NCBI GenBank assembly: GCA_963995525.1
Contig: OZ023205.1
Location: 70,638,145-70,702,144, forward strand
Length of the DNA: 64,000 nt
Direction of reading: 5' to 3'
Source: Escarpia spicata
Lineage: Eukaryota > Annelida > Polychaeta > Sabellida > Siboglinidae
Shown here: in pieces, positions 46,059-57,958 of the stretch
Layout: each line of letters opens with the position of its first letter
How positions within the stretch are numbered: position 1 is the stretch's first letter
Notes under the pieces: model-generated
Databases searched by the model: none
The model's input: only the letters and a program-made list of their open reading frames with translations
Told to the model about the DNA's origin: nothing
Program-made: the position numbers and the translations under genes

Positions 46059-48938
46059 ATTCGCAGGGGGGATTCACAGAGAAGCCTGAAACTGGAGGCA
46101 TAGATAAAGACAGCAGAAATAAATCGGCAAAGAACAGCCTGGAAAACTGTTCTGAATCAGGATATAAATGCATTTGTTTAAATGCAAGGAGCATAGTAAA
46201 CAAAAGAAGTGAACTAAACATTATGGTAGAAGATATTGACCCTCACATAATAGGTATAACCGAATCGTGGGCCACCACTGATATATCAGATGCCGAATTG
46301 GGACTAACAGGATATGTAATGTTTAGGAAAGATAGAATAGGAAGAAAGGGAGGTGGAGTTATTTTATATATTAAAGAATCTATCCAGGCTTATGAAATAA
46401 AATTAGAAAGAGAAGCAGATTGCGAAGAAGCTGTTTGGTGTAACATAGTTACAGGAAACTCAACGTTAACAGTTGGGTTAGTTTATCGAAGTCCAAACAT
46501 AAGCATAGAAGAGAATGAAAAAATACAAAACGCTATAAGGGAAGTAAGCAAACGGAACTGTATTATTATGGGGGACTTTAACCATGGGCATATACAATGG
46601 AAATCTCTACAGAGTATGGGGAGTGAGGACCACAAGTTTTTAGTTTTAGTACAAGATAGTTTCCTTTCTCAACATGTGCTAGAACCAACCAGGGGAGAGA
46701 ATGTGTTAGACTTAGTTTTGTCCTCACAGAAAGAATTAGTTGACAATGTCAAGATATGTGAGCCACTGGGGAGTAGTGATCACAACCAGATACATTTTAC
46801 CATCAAAGTAAAATCAGAAAGGAATAGTAAAAAGCAGTATAGGAGAAATTTCCACAAAGGAAGGTATAAGGACATGAGGAAATATTTAGCAAAGATAGAC
46901 TGGAATAACACACTGAAGAATAAGACAGCAACCGAATGCTGGAATATCTTAAATAGTGAAATTAAGTGCATAGTCGATAAATTTGTACCTTTAAAAAAAA
47001 CTAGGGAAACGGTCTAAAAAGAAACACTTATCGAAAGAAGCCATTAGAAAAATTAAGTATAAACAAATGATGTGGAAGTCATATAGATGTACTGGAAATG
47101 ATGAAGACTACAACATTTATAAAGAAGCACTTAATCAAGCTACAGCTGAAATTAGAAATTCAAAGAGAAGCTATGAAAAAAAATTAGCTAGTAATATAAA
47201 ACATGACAGTAAGAGTTTTTATGCGTATATTCGAAGCAAACAGAAAGTTCAGGATAAGGTCGGTCCTCTAGAAGATAGTGCTGGAAATACAATATCAGAG
47301 GGATTCTTAATGGCAGACGACCTGAATGAGTATTTTAGTTCAGTGTTTACCAGGGAAGATATTAGTTCACTGCCAGTACCAGAGGCTAAGTTCAAGGGGG
47401 CAGATTCAGACTATTTAGGACAGTTAGTTGTAACCTCGGAAATGGTAGCTAAGAAAATAAGGGCTATGAAGGATAATAAATCACCTGGAGTGGACGGGAT
47501 TCCGCCCAAACTACTATTGTAAATTGTAGAACAAATTAGCGCACCGCTTGCAACAGTTTTCAATTTGTCATTAGAAGAGGGAGTGGTTCCTTTAGAATGG
47601 AAAGAGGCAAACATTATACCGTTATTTAAAAAAGGTTCGAGAAACAAGTCAGAGAACTATAGACCAGTGAGTTTAACATCAGTGATTTGCAAATTATTAG
47701 AAAGACTAATTAAAGATCACATGGTGGATTTTCTTGTTAAACATAACTTGATAAACCCATCTCAACATGGGTTTTTAAAAGCGAGGTCATGCTTAACAAA
47801 TATGTTATGTTTTTTGGAAGACATCACTAGGTGGGTAGATGAGGGATCACCAGTAGATATCATATATTTAGATTTTCAAAAAGCTTTCGACAAAGTACCA
47901 CATCAAAGATTACTCCTTACGCTAAAGGCCCATGGCATAGGAAATGGTATAATAAACTGGATAGAAAAATGGCTGAATGACAGAAGACAACGTGTAGTAG
48001 TTGATGGGGAGGCTTCAAACTGGAAATCGGTATTGAGTGGGGTACCACAGGGATCAGTACTAGGACCTATATTATTCTTAATATATATCAACGATTTGGA
48101 CGATGATATAACAAGCAAGGTGTTAAAATTTGCGGATGATACAAAAGTGTTTAGAAGGATTAAAAGTGATGGAGACAGACAGCATTTACAAGATGATCTT
48201 GATAGGTTGATCAAATGGTCTGAAAAGTGGCAAATGCTGTTCAATTTTGGGAAATGTAAATGCCTCCACACAGGTCATGGGAATGAAGAGGTAAAATATA
48301 AAATGGGGGGTACTGTTCTAAGTACTACTGTAAAAGAAAAGGACTTAGGGTTAACCATTAGTGCTGATATGAAGGTTTCAGAGCAGTGCGGAATTGCAGC
48401 GTCAAAGGAAAATCAAATGCTTGGATTAATTAGGCGAAATATAGCGTATAAGAAAAAAGAATTAATAGTACCGCTGTACAAAACAATAGTGAGGCCTCAT
48501 TTAGAATATTGTATACAAGCATGGAGGCCATATCGCAAGAAGGACATAGATATACTAGAAAGAGTACAGAGGAGAGCGACTAAAATGATACCAAATCTGA
48601 GGGATCTTAGTTACGAAATACGCCTAAAAGAATGTGGTTTAACAACACTAGAGACCAGGAGATTGAGAGGAGATCACATAGAAGTGTTTAAAATATTGAA
48701 TGGTTATGAAAATATTGATAGAAACATTTTTTTCTCAGTTAAGAAAGATAGAAGGACCAGAGGACATGAAGCTACATTAGTAAAGGAGCAGTGTAGATTA
48801 GATATAAGAAAGTTCTCATTCTCACAAAGGACTGTAAATGAATGGAACAGATTATCTCCTGATTGTGTTGGTGCTAGTAGCGTGAATATGTTTAAAAATA
48901 AAATCGACACACACCTTAAAAAGGCGGGATACATGTAG
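46028..48938 (+). pseudogene. CR1 ORF2 (endonuclease-reverse transcriptase), disabled
   Basis: Endonuclease: CLNARSIVNKR, ITESW, RKDRIGRKGGGVI, YRSPN, GDFNHG and [82 protein letters not shown] and KFADDTKVF (catalytic FADD), then YKTIVRPHLEYCIQAWRPY and VQRRATKMIPNL. An extra A in the run near 46,990 shifts the frame after FVPLKK. GAA became TAA at about 47,520 (PPKLLL then stop). The rest is open to 48,938. The frame is open from 46,028 but its first ATG is 46,223, downstream of the catalytic CLNARS motif, so initiation by ATG is implausible. Confidence 0.9.
46049..46055 (+). promoter_or_regulatory. Predicted -1 ribosomal frameshift slippery site
   Basis: T TTA AAC in the ORF1 frame is followed directly by the ORF1 stop TAG. 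Slippage by -1 enters the ORF2 frame (TTT AAA CTA GAT). The 31-base overlap has no other start. The same heptamer, in the same register, is at 57,949-57,955. A downstream RNA structure was not determined. Confidence 0.55.
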
Positions 48939-49045
48939 ATAAAAAGTATTGGACTCTCGATAAGCCAAAAGGCTTCCTTGTCCAACTGCCATCCAGAGTA
49001 ATTTTCTGGATGGCAATCTTGTTAAATCTTGTTAAATATACACAC

Positions 49046-50262
49046 TCATAACGCACGGAGGCTCACTCCAGCACACTTGATTAGCAAGAAACACTGTACA
49101 TTTGGCGTCAAACAGAATTAATACTTACATGTGTTCAATTCAAAATTGTGCATGGACCCAGCCGAGGTGCTCGCCTTTAACTGCTTGTGACAGAGATGGA
49201 TGACAGAGTGTGTGTGAATCACACTAAACATTTAACCTTCGCATTTCGAAAACCCATCGACACTTGACTGCTTACGTGTATGTGTACTTTAGTGGTGTTG
49301 ACCCAACAACACTTCCTTCTCTATTTAGCATTATGAACTTGACGGCGTCTATGCTTGGACTTTGCTTTTGAGAAGTAGCCCCGTAAATATTCGACTAGAT
49401 GGTACGTATTTAGACACTCAGCGTTAGATAATTATGTATAATGTCACATTCTGGTAAGTAGTCTCAGAGACGTGAATATTATGCAAGAGTAGAGCCTCCA
49501 CAACGTAACGTAAATTACAAATCACCTAGAAGGTAACACATTTGTGATCAGTTGCTGATTTTGTCTTTAATCAAACTTGCATCGCATTGATAACATTGCT
49601 TACAATCTCACTATGTAAAGAACCGCCGTGGCTAATTAGATAAGGATTTCTTATTAGAGGAAAGTTTAACAGAAACTCCAGATTCACAGTTACATAAACG
49701 CAAACAAATGGATGGCATTATCCTAAGTCAGCTTAGAGCACTCGGGTAGAGCCATAATTTCAACAGGCGCGCTACCCAGCGTCTCGATTTATCCTAGCTT
49801 GAAAGCGCTCCCTAGACTTGGCCTAGCGTCATGTTAGTTTTGCTTCAAGGTGGACTATATTGAAACTTCGATGAGGGCGGCACTTATTATACAAAAGGGA
49901 GAACGTTTAACGCTCTCGGCGGTTAACTACAAAAATGTTCCTCACATTTTAGGACGAGCGAAATTTAGGCAATTATAAACCATGTTGGTTTATATTTTGC
50001 TTTATATTTGGAACTCTAAAATCCCAGACACTTTAGATTACAAGTACACGAAGAAAAAGAAGCCGTTGACGTGCATGCATATGTAAAACGTTGTACGGAC
50101 GCTTTAACTGAAGTATGGACCAATAGACTCAATAGTCATGATGCATGCGGAAAGGAGTGTTTGTCTAATTTATTGACAAAGTAACATACCCTTGCCGAGC
50201 AACAATACTTTGTGAGGTAAGACTCCCGTCTTCTCTATCCATTGCGCAGCGCCAAAACTGCT
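49046..50262. other. Intergenic DNA shared with unit A
   Basis: Matches 28,965-30,500 without the GT/GC tract. No gene. Confidence 0.4.
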
Positions 50263-50337
50263 GAAGGAAGGAAGGAAGGAAGGAAGGAAGGAAGGAAGGA
50301 AGGAAGGAAGGAAGGAAGGAAGGAAGGAAGGAAGGAA
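50263..50337. repeat. (GAAG)n tetranucleotide, about 19 units
   Basis: Pure GAAG run. Unit A has only about three units at the same place (30,503-30,515), so it expanded in B after duplication. Confidence 0.95.
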
Positions 50338-50589
50338 AACACGTACGCTAAGTACACGAAGAGGAGAGAAACCTTACAACTATACATATTCGTCATCAAC
50401 CGATTCTTCGATACGGTTTTTGACAAGGTTCAGCAAGATTGCAATAGAAAAGAACACTCGAAATGGCAACTGGACAAAGAAGCTATTCCATTGTCTTGTA
50501 TTTTGTTGTATATTTATATATCGGTGCAAAAATATAAACACAGATAACTTATTTTAAATGTAATCCTTGTTATAGCGCTTAATTATTCA

Positions 50590-50837
50590 ATGAGAGAGAT
50601 GGTGTAGTGGTTAGCACATCCACTTGGTATGCCAGCGCCATAAGCTCAAAATCACGACCGGGCATACATGATATTTTGTGTATAAACCAAGATTTGTGAC
50701 GACTTGGAGATCACGTTAATATCGGACCCGACTCAAATATCTGCAGATTAAAGAACCACCGAGGACAAGAAGCACCCTGGTGCCAGAATGGTTGGTTTGG
50801 CGATAATATTCTGAAAAAGGCTTCTTCTTCTTCTTCC
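50590..50837 (+). mobile_element. tRNA-derived SINE, unit B
   Basis: A box TGGTGTAGTGGTTAGCAC, B-box-like GCTCAAAATCACGACC, body with CACCCTGGTGCCAGAATGG and a (CTT)n tail at 50,821-50,837. Orthologous to 30,748-31,002. Confidence 0.65.
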
Positions 50838-51029
50838 ATTTATGAGCATCTGTCGTATTAGTTGACAATCACTGACATGTGGAGGAGAATAACAGATTTG
50901 CGCAGCTTGGGTTTTGGAAAAAGTAGAAAGAAAGCATGAACAAAGAATAGGGTATAAATAAACGTATAAACAAAATGCAAGGCAGCCTCTAAGCATAGAC
51001 ATACTGGGCTGCCCACGAGCCGTACGCCT

Positions 51030-51232
51030 GTCCCCCGGTAAGCTGGAGCACGTGGGCCCCAGAGCAAGCTAGTGGTATACCAGGCCCCCAAATAGTTGGT
51101 TAGATGTGTCTTGACTCCCTCAGAATGAAGGTGCCAAGCGTGGGGGACTGGACGGTTTCTGGGGGCAGATCGTTCCAGTCACGGACGTTGCGGGGAAAGA
51201 AGGTGTTACTCATGTAGCCAAGTGCGACAGGT
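51030..51232 (-). mobile_element. LINE ORF2 C-terminal remnant, unit B
   Basis: The minus strand reads YMSNTFFPRNVRDWNDLPPE, then TVQSPTLGTFILRE. Typical end of a LINE ORF2; the rest of the element is absent. Confidence 0.7.
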
Positions 51233-52609
51233 GATGCATTTAATGAGATATCATAAGACTATAATATTGTAACCACAATTTGTACATATTAATCAGTTAA
51301 CAGAACGTTGCCGAGCTCTGGAAACAACTGGAGATAGAAACTGCCAAAGGCTAAGACCGTATTTTTCATGTTAGTGTTAACACTCCATTTATGTAATGGT
51401 CGTATAGAGTTTACAATTACAATATGTAATTTATTGGTTTCCTTTGTTGTCTCACAAATAACATGTCCATATCATTGAGGAATTGATCGAATAGAGTGGT
51501 GATTAAATTGGGATCCCAGGTTGGCTACTATATGTGCCAGTGGTATTGGTATTGTTTACAGTGAAGCAATCCAAAACTCTTATGCTTGAAAATTATGTAT
51601 ACTCTGGCGGAAGTATACTAGCCGCGCAAACAAAAACAGGTAGTAATGCGGCTTCTTTTGGGTTTAACGTCTTCATGCCGCCTACATTTTAATTCTAGTT
51701 GTCGTTGAATGTTCGAATGAATTGGTGAAGTTAGTTGACATCGCTTTAAATTAAATTGATGATTAGCGCATTTGTGAAGTACATGTCACTTGAGTTATAC
51801 TACTATTTAACAGTGGGATTATGTACTTATAATAAAAGAAGAATTGAATGGCTGTATTAGACTAGATTTATCGAAGACGTAGAAGCTAAAATGAAGGCTT
51901 CCTTCAACTTGAAGGCCATTGCGTACAATAATTGTTATGCGCTAACGCAGTTATTGCCAATAGGTACTGACCGAAGAGCGCTTTTCAATCACAGTTACAA
52001 AGTTATGGAATAATTTAGGTGAGCCGCCTTCCCAGGATGTCGTAGGACATTTACAGAGACATATGTACATCTGACCACCGAGGCCACCATCTACGACCAG
52101 GAACAACCTAAGTAAACCTAAGTAAGTTAGTCATCCTTCGGGATGTTGTGCCAGGAACATACTAAAAAACAGCACCACCATCTCCTCTTTCCTTATTTTA
52201 TCTCGAATACTGCATGTGGTAAGCACATTTCACGTAGACTATTTTCCCTTTTTTCCTGTATCCTTTTCTTTCTTTGTTTGTTTTGCACACAAAAACGTTG
52301 TTTAATTGTCAACTATGACAGCTCACCGTAACGATTGAAGATGAAGACCTTCCCCTTGGCTTTGGCTAGAGGTAAGTTCGTATTCAAATTTGTATATGAA
52401 TTAATTAATCAAAACTCTGCCATTGTAGGCTTTTAAAACAGTTGGTGCTCGTCCAGATATGCCTTGTATTTGTTAAGCAGGTACAAGTCCTGCTTATGTT
52501 TTCATACTCAACACATTAATTGGTTGCTTCACACATTAGCTAAACCTACCCGAACCTGTGTTATTACCAAGACGGGTAACACAATGCACGGTTACTACTC
52601 AATTTGTTT
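51233..52609. other. Intergenic DNA shared with unit A
   Basis: Matches 31,393-32,475, with B-only parts near 51,800-51,930 and 52,160-52,420. No gene. Confidence 0.35.
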
Positions 52610-55105
52610 GCATGGAATAATAAAAGAAATTGCGTTACAGTTTTGACAATTTCAGAAACAATATTTTTCTACACTGTATTTCAAGCACAGTTTGCAAATA
52701 ACTAATCCAGATGGAAATAAAAATGTTGTGTTTTGTAATCACTTTGCACTGGAAATATGTTAGACTTTGATATTGTAACTAATGCAGACACACTTGGGTG
52801 GCGAATAACAGATACAGTTAAGACCATATATAGAAATGTGGCGCAAAAATTGGGAAAACCAGCTCTTTTATAAAACACGTGTCACCAGCCTGGTGGTAAG
52901 ATCAATACTGGTGCGCATAATTGCTCAAATCTCCTTGCGCCTAATTATCCATTACAGTCTTAATTTTAGGTTGCACAATAACTGTAGGTGCCACACTACT
53001 ATGCATATACCGGAAAGGTTTCTAGGGTCTTGCTAGTTTTAATTGATAACTTCCATCAGATTACTTATTTGCGAAACATATAATTTTATTCAAATTTCTT
53101 GAGACGGATGATCATGGAGTGGATTACTACAGGTACAATCAATGTGAATATGCTGTTGCAGAGAAACAATTTTCTTCCAAGCAGTAACCATCACAGTGTG
53201 AGTACTGGTTCCAATAAGAATAGCTTCGACTCACCCCTATATTGTTCATATCAGTAGAGGAAGTTCAACTCTGAAACGAAATATTTAGTTATAATATCTA
53301 TGCTTTTATAGTTACGTACTTTGTATTATGAACGTAAACATTCGTTTTATAAAGAGGTATTATATTGCATAACTAACATTAGCCATCTTACTCCGAGTAA
53401 TACCGCTGCCAATTATATTCATAACAGAGGACAAACGACTAGGACCATACATTCTTCCCTTTAAAATTATGAAGAGTACTGAAACACCACTCTTTCTTGA
53501 TTATGCAAACATAGCCACTCATATAATTAATAAGCCTGTGTTTTTTGTTCCGGAACAAGATAGGCGAAATACTATCTTGCTAACAAATAATATAACGGAA
53601 AATCAGTTCTGGTTGATTGTCCAAGGTAAAAATGCACATCTTTAAACAAATATGTAGCATTATAATTTTGAACACTCATTGATAGAACTCTCCCCAGACA
53701 TGCATATGACCCAGTGCATGGTGCTATTAATTTAGCCAAATTTCAAAATCTTCCAAGAGGTAACTTGATGAAAGGCATCGATCTGGTTCAGGCTAGAAAG
53801 GTCAGCCTCATTCCAAGTTAGGAATAGCATGGGTGGGCATTTGTAGGCATCAGAAACGAGAAACCATCTGCATTGTCGTTGCCCAGTACATTCTTGTTCC
53901 GGCACCAGATGGTGGCGTTTACATTGTTAATATATTCCCTACGGTACGCACTTGCTTAGATTCCATTCACACAGAATAATCGTATTTCTGTAAACATTTG
54001 TATGCAGTTATAACGACTACAAACCGTTGTCGTGACCAATATCAACCGTTAGAGTTGTATTTCGCTACTGTACCCAAATTTCCTTATGGTCTATTTACAC
54101 TCTTCCTCATCAGGAGTAACCTAACAGGTGGAGATAATGTTTTCAGGGGGTACAGTCCTTACTGCAAACAAAGCAACTAAATCAGAACAACAGCAGGCTG
54201 AAAAGGGACAATTACTTAAACTGCTGCATGATCCTAATAAACTGCAGAATCAACTCTCTTTCCTGGTCGGCCACCAAGAAGTCATCCTCATAAGTTAGGT
54301 TTTGGAAGAAAGGGATGTCCCACAGTTGTACGAAAAATGATTATGAGTTGAAATTTCCTGTATTTAATATGTGTGACTCCTACCAGTCTCAGGTAAAATT
54401 TCCACACAATGCTAGACACAGATGGGATGGGAGAAAAAGACGTATACAAAAAATATGTGGATTGACAATAAGTGAGTTAGCTTCAGAAAATGCTAAAATA
54501 TTGGCCTTCAAAACTTAAAAAGTTTGCAACAGCTCGGGCACACAACAAAATTAGAAAATGAATACATCATCTGGCGATGGTGGTTGTGAGAATATAGTGA
54601 GTCAGACATTTTAACACAACAGTTTGCTGCTGCTTTGTATTCTGTTTCTGAGGTACTACTAACAAGTAGTTCCAAGCAATCTGGTGACCCAGCTTTGACA
54701 GCCACACGAACGTTCTAACGATTTGGCATTCAGTTATTATTAATGTTGTTACAGTATTTTCCTATTGAACGTGTGGTTTTCTTGTAGTTGATTGGAACAT
54801 CTCTAATTGTAATTACCTTGTCTAGATTGTCATCATAATGTGTATGATCATGCCTAATGTATGTGTAGTTTTCCAGATGTTACAGGGCAGAGACGACGGA
54901 AAGGTCGATGCCGCCTACATCCACACCAAGAAAATAAACGTCTCTCTTCAGAGCCTTCACATTTTTACTGGTTTGTGCTGTTGGCTGGCTCCAGATATAT
55001 CGATGCGTCTGGTGGTAGGTTATGGATAGACATGCTTGTCAAATCTACATTCTGCTTTCACTGCTGGCGATTTAAACGAAACGGCAAGCATATATCGTTC
55101 TTGTC
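52610..55105. mobile_element. 2.5 kb segment present in unit B only (unclassified)
   Basis: Unit A passes directly from ACTCAATTTGTTTG to TCTGCCAG (32,475/32,476), whereas here 2.5 kb intervenes. Part of it (53,222-53,390) is about 97% identical by eye to 42,593-42,760 of the same unit. It then joins GAGTAATACCGCTGC, a phrase also found near 43,485. Short ORFs (HNARHRWDGRKRRIQKICGL near 54,390, DVTGQRRRKGRCRL near 54,880) are not assignable. No terminal repeats were found. Confidence 0.45.
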
Positions 55106-55372
55106 TGCCAGTATATAGCCTCTCATAAAACAAGACTCTCGTTGTAACCTCCACGACGTAACCAGTGCATAAAGGGCAATGTAGTGCACCACGCTGATTA
55201 AATGAGGTATCTCGGAGTAGCATGGGGCCCCAGAGAAATGTGCATGACCCACCGGCATGTGGATATGCTCTGCCTTTTCACCAAACCATGTCCCAGCAAT
55301 GGGCAAATAGCAATCACAGCGCGCAAAGTTAATTTGAATAGTCACACGCAATTTGTTGCAGAATACATACAA
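55106..55372 (-). CDS. Conserved ORF of unknown function, unit B
   Basis: Copy of 32,476-32,744 with the central residues of the frame unchanged (CDCYLPIAGTWFGEKAEHIH onward). The frame's C-terminal end continues into the adjoining 2.5 kb segment (KNDICLPFRLNRQQ). Not recognised. Confidence 0.35.
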
Positions 55373-56479
55373 CTACTGTGATAAAACTATACTATATGTC
55401 ATCACAAAATAAATCACACACTATGTCCTACAAACTTAATGACACCCAGAAATGTTTAGTTTATTATAAAAAAAGTAATATATATATATACATACGTATA
55501 CATTATGTTCATCGGAGAGAATAATTATATTACCTATACGAGTGTAATATTATTGTTATTATTTCCATATATCATTGATGATGTGTATTTGAAAAACAAA
55601 TTAATGTTTGCTTTATTCCACCACATAAATACATGTGTATGTTGTCTATCCTGTGTCTAAGTAAATACCATATATCTGCAGTAAAATAAGTTCTTTTAGA
55701 AATTACGAATGTTACAAACTATATATTTCACCTCTGCTACACCTGTTTATTCGAAATCTATCCCAATATCTTGAGGTTTTGCCGTTCGGCCTGGAAATAT
55801 TTCCCAGAAAAATTGGCTAGCTAGGTCAAACGCATGTAGGATCAGTTTACTTTTAGGGACGTATACAATAGTTTGAATACACAATGAAAGCTGGACACAA
55901 TAATTTATATCAACAATTTTCAGATCATGTTCACCACATAAAAACCATTACGTGGTTATAACTACAATTTGTTTCCGAACAGAAAACTATTACATGTACA
56001 CAACTAATTAAGCAGTATGTTTATAATAGAAACAAATTATATTAATTGGCGTTGGTTTCATATCGATCTGACCATTAAGGCGAAAAAGGAAACTCAAGGG
56101 TTTATCTACTAACCCAATTTTTTAAACTGCGTCAATTGGACCCACCAACCATTGCAACGAGGTCCCCCGCGACATACAGACCACTTCTGTCACAAGCAAG
56201 TGACAAATGGGCAAGCGCCGCTGGGTAAATTTGGCACGGGATACGACGGCTACGTAACACAAATGGTCATTATTTCGAAGGGGGATAACAGCATTGACAA
56301 TCTAGGTGGGCATTTTTGAAACACCATTTCTAACAAATTTTGTGGGGAAATGATATTCAATATTTTACAACACATTTAGCTAGTAATTTTAGTTGACGAG
56401 AAGAGAATACGCAGACCTTTATAATCCTCCGACTTATTAGCTTAATATATGTCCATATTATGGCCTTTAAAATAATTTA
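55373..56479. other. Intergenic DNA, nearly identical to unit A
   Basis: Matches 32,745-33,850 with very few differences. No gene. Confidence 0.45.
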
Positions 56480-56962
56480 TACTTATTGCCATGACTGCCG
56501 CTTGGGGTAATTTATTCCAATAATTGGCATTCATTGACACTTCTTCCGGTGAATGAAAATGTTCTAATATATAATCTCGAGTGCGGTTTACTTATTTTAT
56601 AAGGGGACCTCTTAAATAAAGTATTCTCCATGATGAAGAAGTTAGCTGGAGGTGTATTATATGTAAATCACTGAAAATTATGAACACCTACAGTAGGTGG
56701 TGCGTAGCCAGGTCGGCTCTGCGTTAATCTCGAATGCCGTACATTAATTTCAATACTTTCAACCTGCTATGCTAATTCATATGACTAAGTTGAGGTATCG
56801 CCCTGGTTGCTCTGTGCTGTACACTCTCAATTACGTTGACGTTAACTCGTCGTCTTTTGTATATTTTTGTGGACGTAGTGGGTGCACACCATTCTTATAT
56901 AATAAGTAACATTTGCCATTCTCCGACCATCCTTGTATTGCATTGCATTAAGATTCTAGCTT
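56480..56962 (-). mobile_element. Old CR1-like remnant, unit B, first part
   Basis: Counterpart of about 33,850-34,330. The minus strand again gives IESVQ and related C-terminal residues. It is interrupted at 56,963 by the younger CR1 and continues at 60,932. Confidence 0.55.
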
Positions 56963-56974
56963 TGTCACCACATA

Positions 56975-57958
56975 TTGGAGAGAGACGACAGGGAGAGAAG
57001 TGAGGATACTGCAAGACTAAAGGAGAATAGCAGTGGCAAGAAAACTGAGGAAAGGAGATTGAGAGGAGAGAAGGTGATTGGAGGGGAAGAAATTGGAAAA
57101 TCGATAACAGAAAACGTGACAAGCGTGAAGGTGACAGGGAAGAAAGTGACTGTAGAGAAGGAGGGAGGGAATATGGAACGGGAGAGGAGAGAGGAAAATG
57201 AGACGGGACGAAAGAAGAAGGGACGAAGGGAAGTGAGAGCAAATGTGATAGAAGAGAAGTCGATAAAAGGGACGCTGACAGGAAGAAAGGTGACAAGAGA
57301 AAACGCGACAGGAAAGAATGGATCGGAAGAGAATGTGACAGGAGAAAAGACGGCAGGGGGGAAAGAGAACAACCAGACAGATGCAAACCGAAGAAGGAGC
57401 TATTCTAAGGCAGTGATTGAGGGGGCAATGAGGAAAGAGAGGGTGTTTATGGGTGACTCCATTATGAGAAAGACGGACAAGACACTGAGCGAGGGGAAGG
57501 ACATCGTTGTTTGTTTACCGGGGGCTAGGATAGAACATGTAACTGACAGAGTAGAGAAGGTATTGGGACATGGCAAGGGGGGGTCTATACTGGTACATGT
57601 AGGAACAAATAATGCAGACAGGGAGGGAACAACTGCAATAGTACAGAAGTATAGACAGTTAGTGAGGAAGCTAAAGAAGACGAGAGTCGAACAGGTTATT
57701 TTATAAGGAATTTTGCCAGTAATGGGAGGAAGGGGGGCAACGTATAGAAACTGCAAGAGGATGGCGATCAATGCACTAGCTGAGCAGATGTGTGAAGAAG
57801 AGGGGGTGGGATTCACAGATTTATGGGGATACTTTGTTGGGAGGGAAGATATGTACATGAGAGATGGCCTCCATTTTAGAGGAAAGGGGGCAGCAGTTTT
57901 CTCAGAGAATCTGCTGCAATCTGTTGACAGTGGGACAGGTTGCATCTATTTAAACTAG
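56975..57958 (+). pseudogene. CR1 ORF1 remnant (copy 2)
   Basis: Starts at MERDDRE because of 5' truncation, so the PHD-like finger is missing. The Lys/Glu/Gly linker differs from copy 1 in many residues. The esterase keeps MGDSIMRK, VHVGTNNADR and RDGLHFRGKG. The serine codon TCA in ILSGI is TAA at 57,704-57,706. The frame resumes to the stop at 57,956-57,958. Confidence 0.85.

Larger units (their letters stand above)
44172..49045 (+). mobile_element. Near full-length CR1 retrotransposon (copy 1)
   Basis: About 4.87 kb: a 5' UTR of about 665 bases, ORF1, overlapping ORF2 and a short 3' UTR ending in two copies of CTTGTTAAAT. Homology to unit A breaks at both ends, so it inserted after the duplication. 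At this place unit A has 27,271-28,965 instead, so the insertion was accompanied by a deletion or A gained DNA. It is inactivated by one frameshift and one nonsense change in ORF2. Confidence 0.9.
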
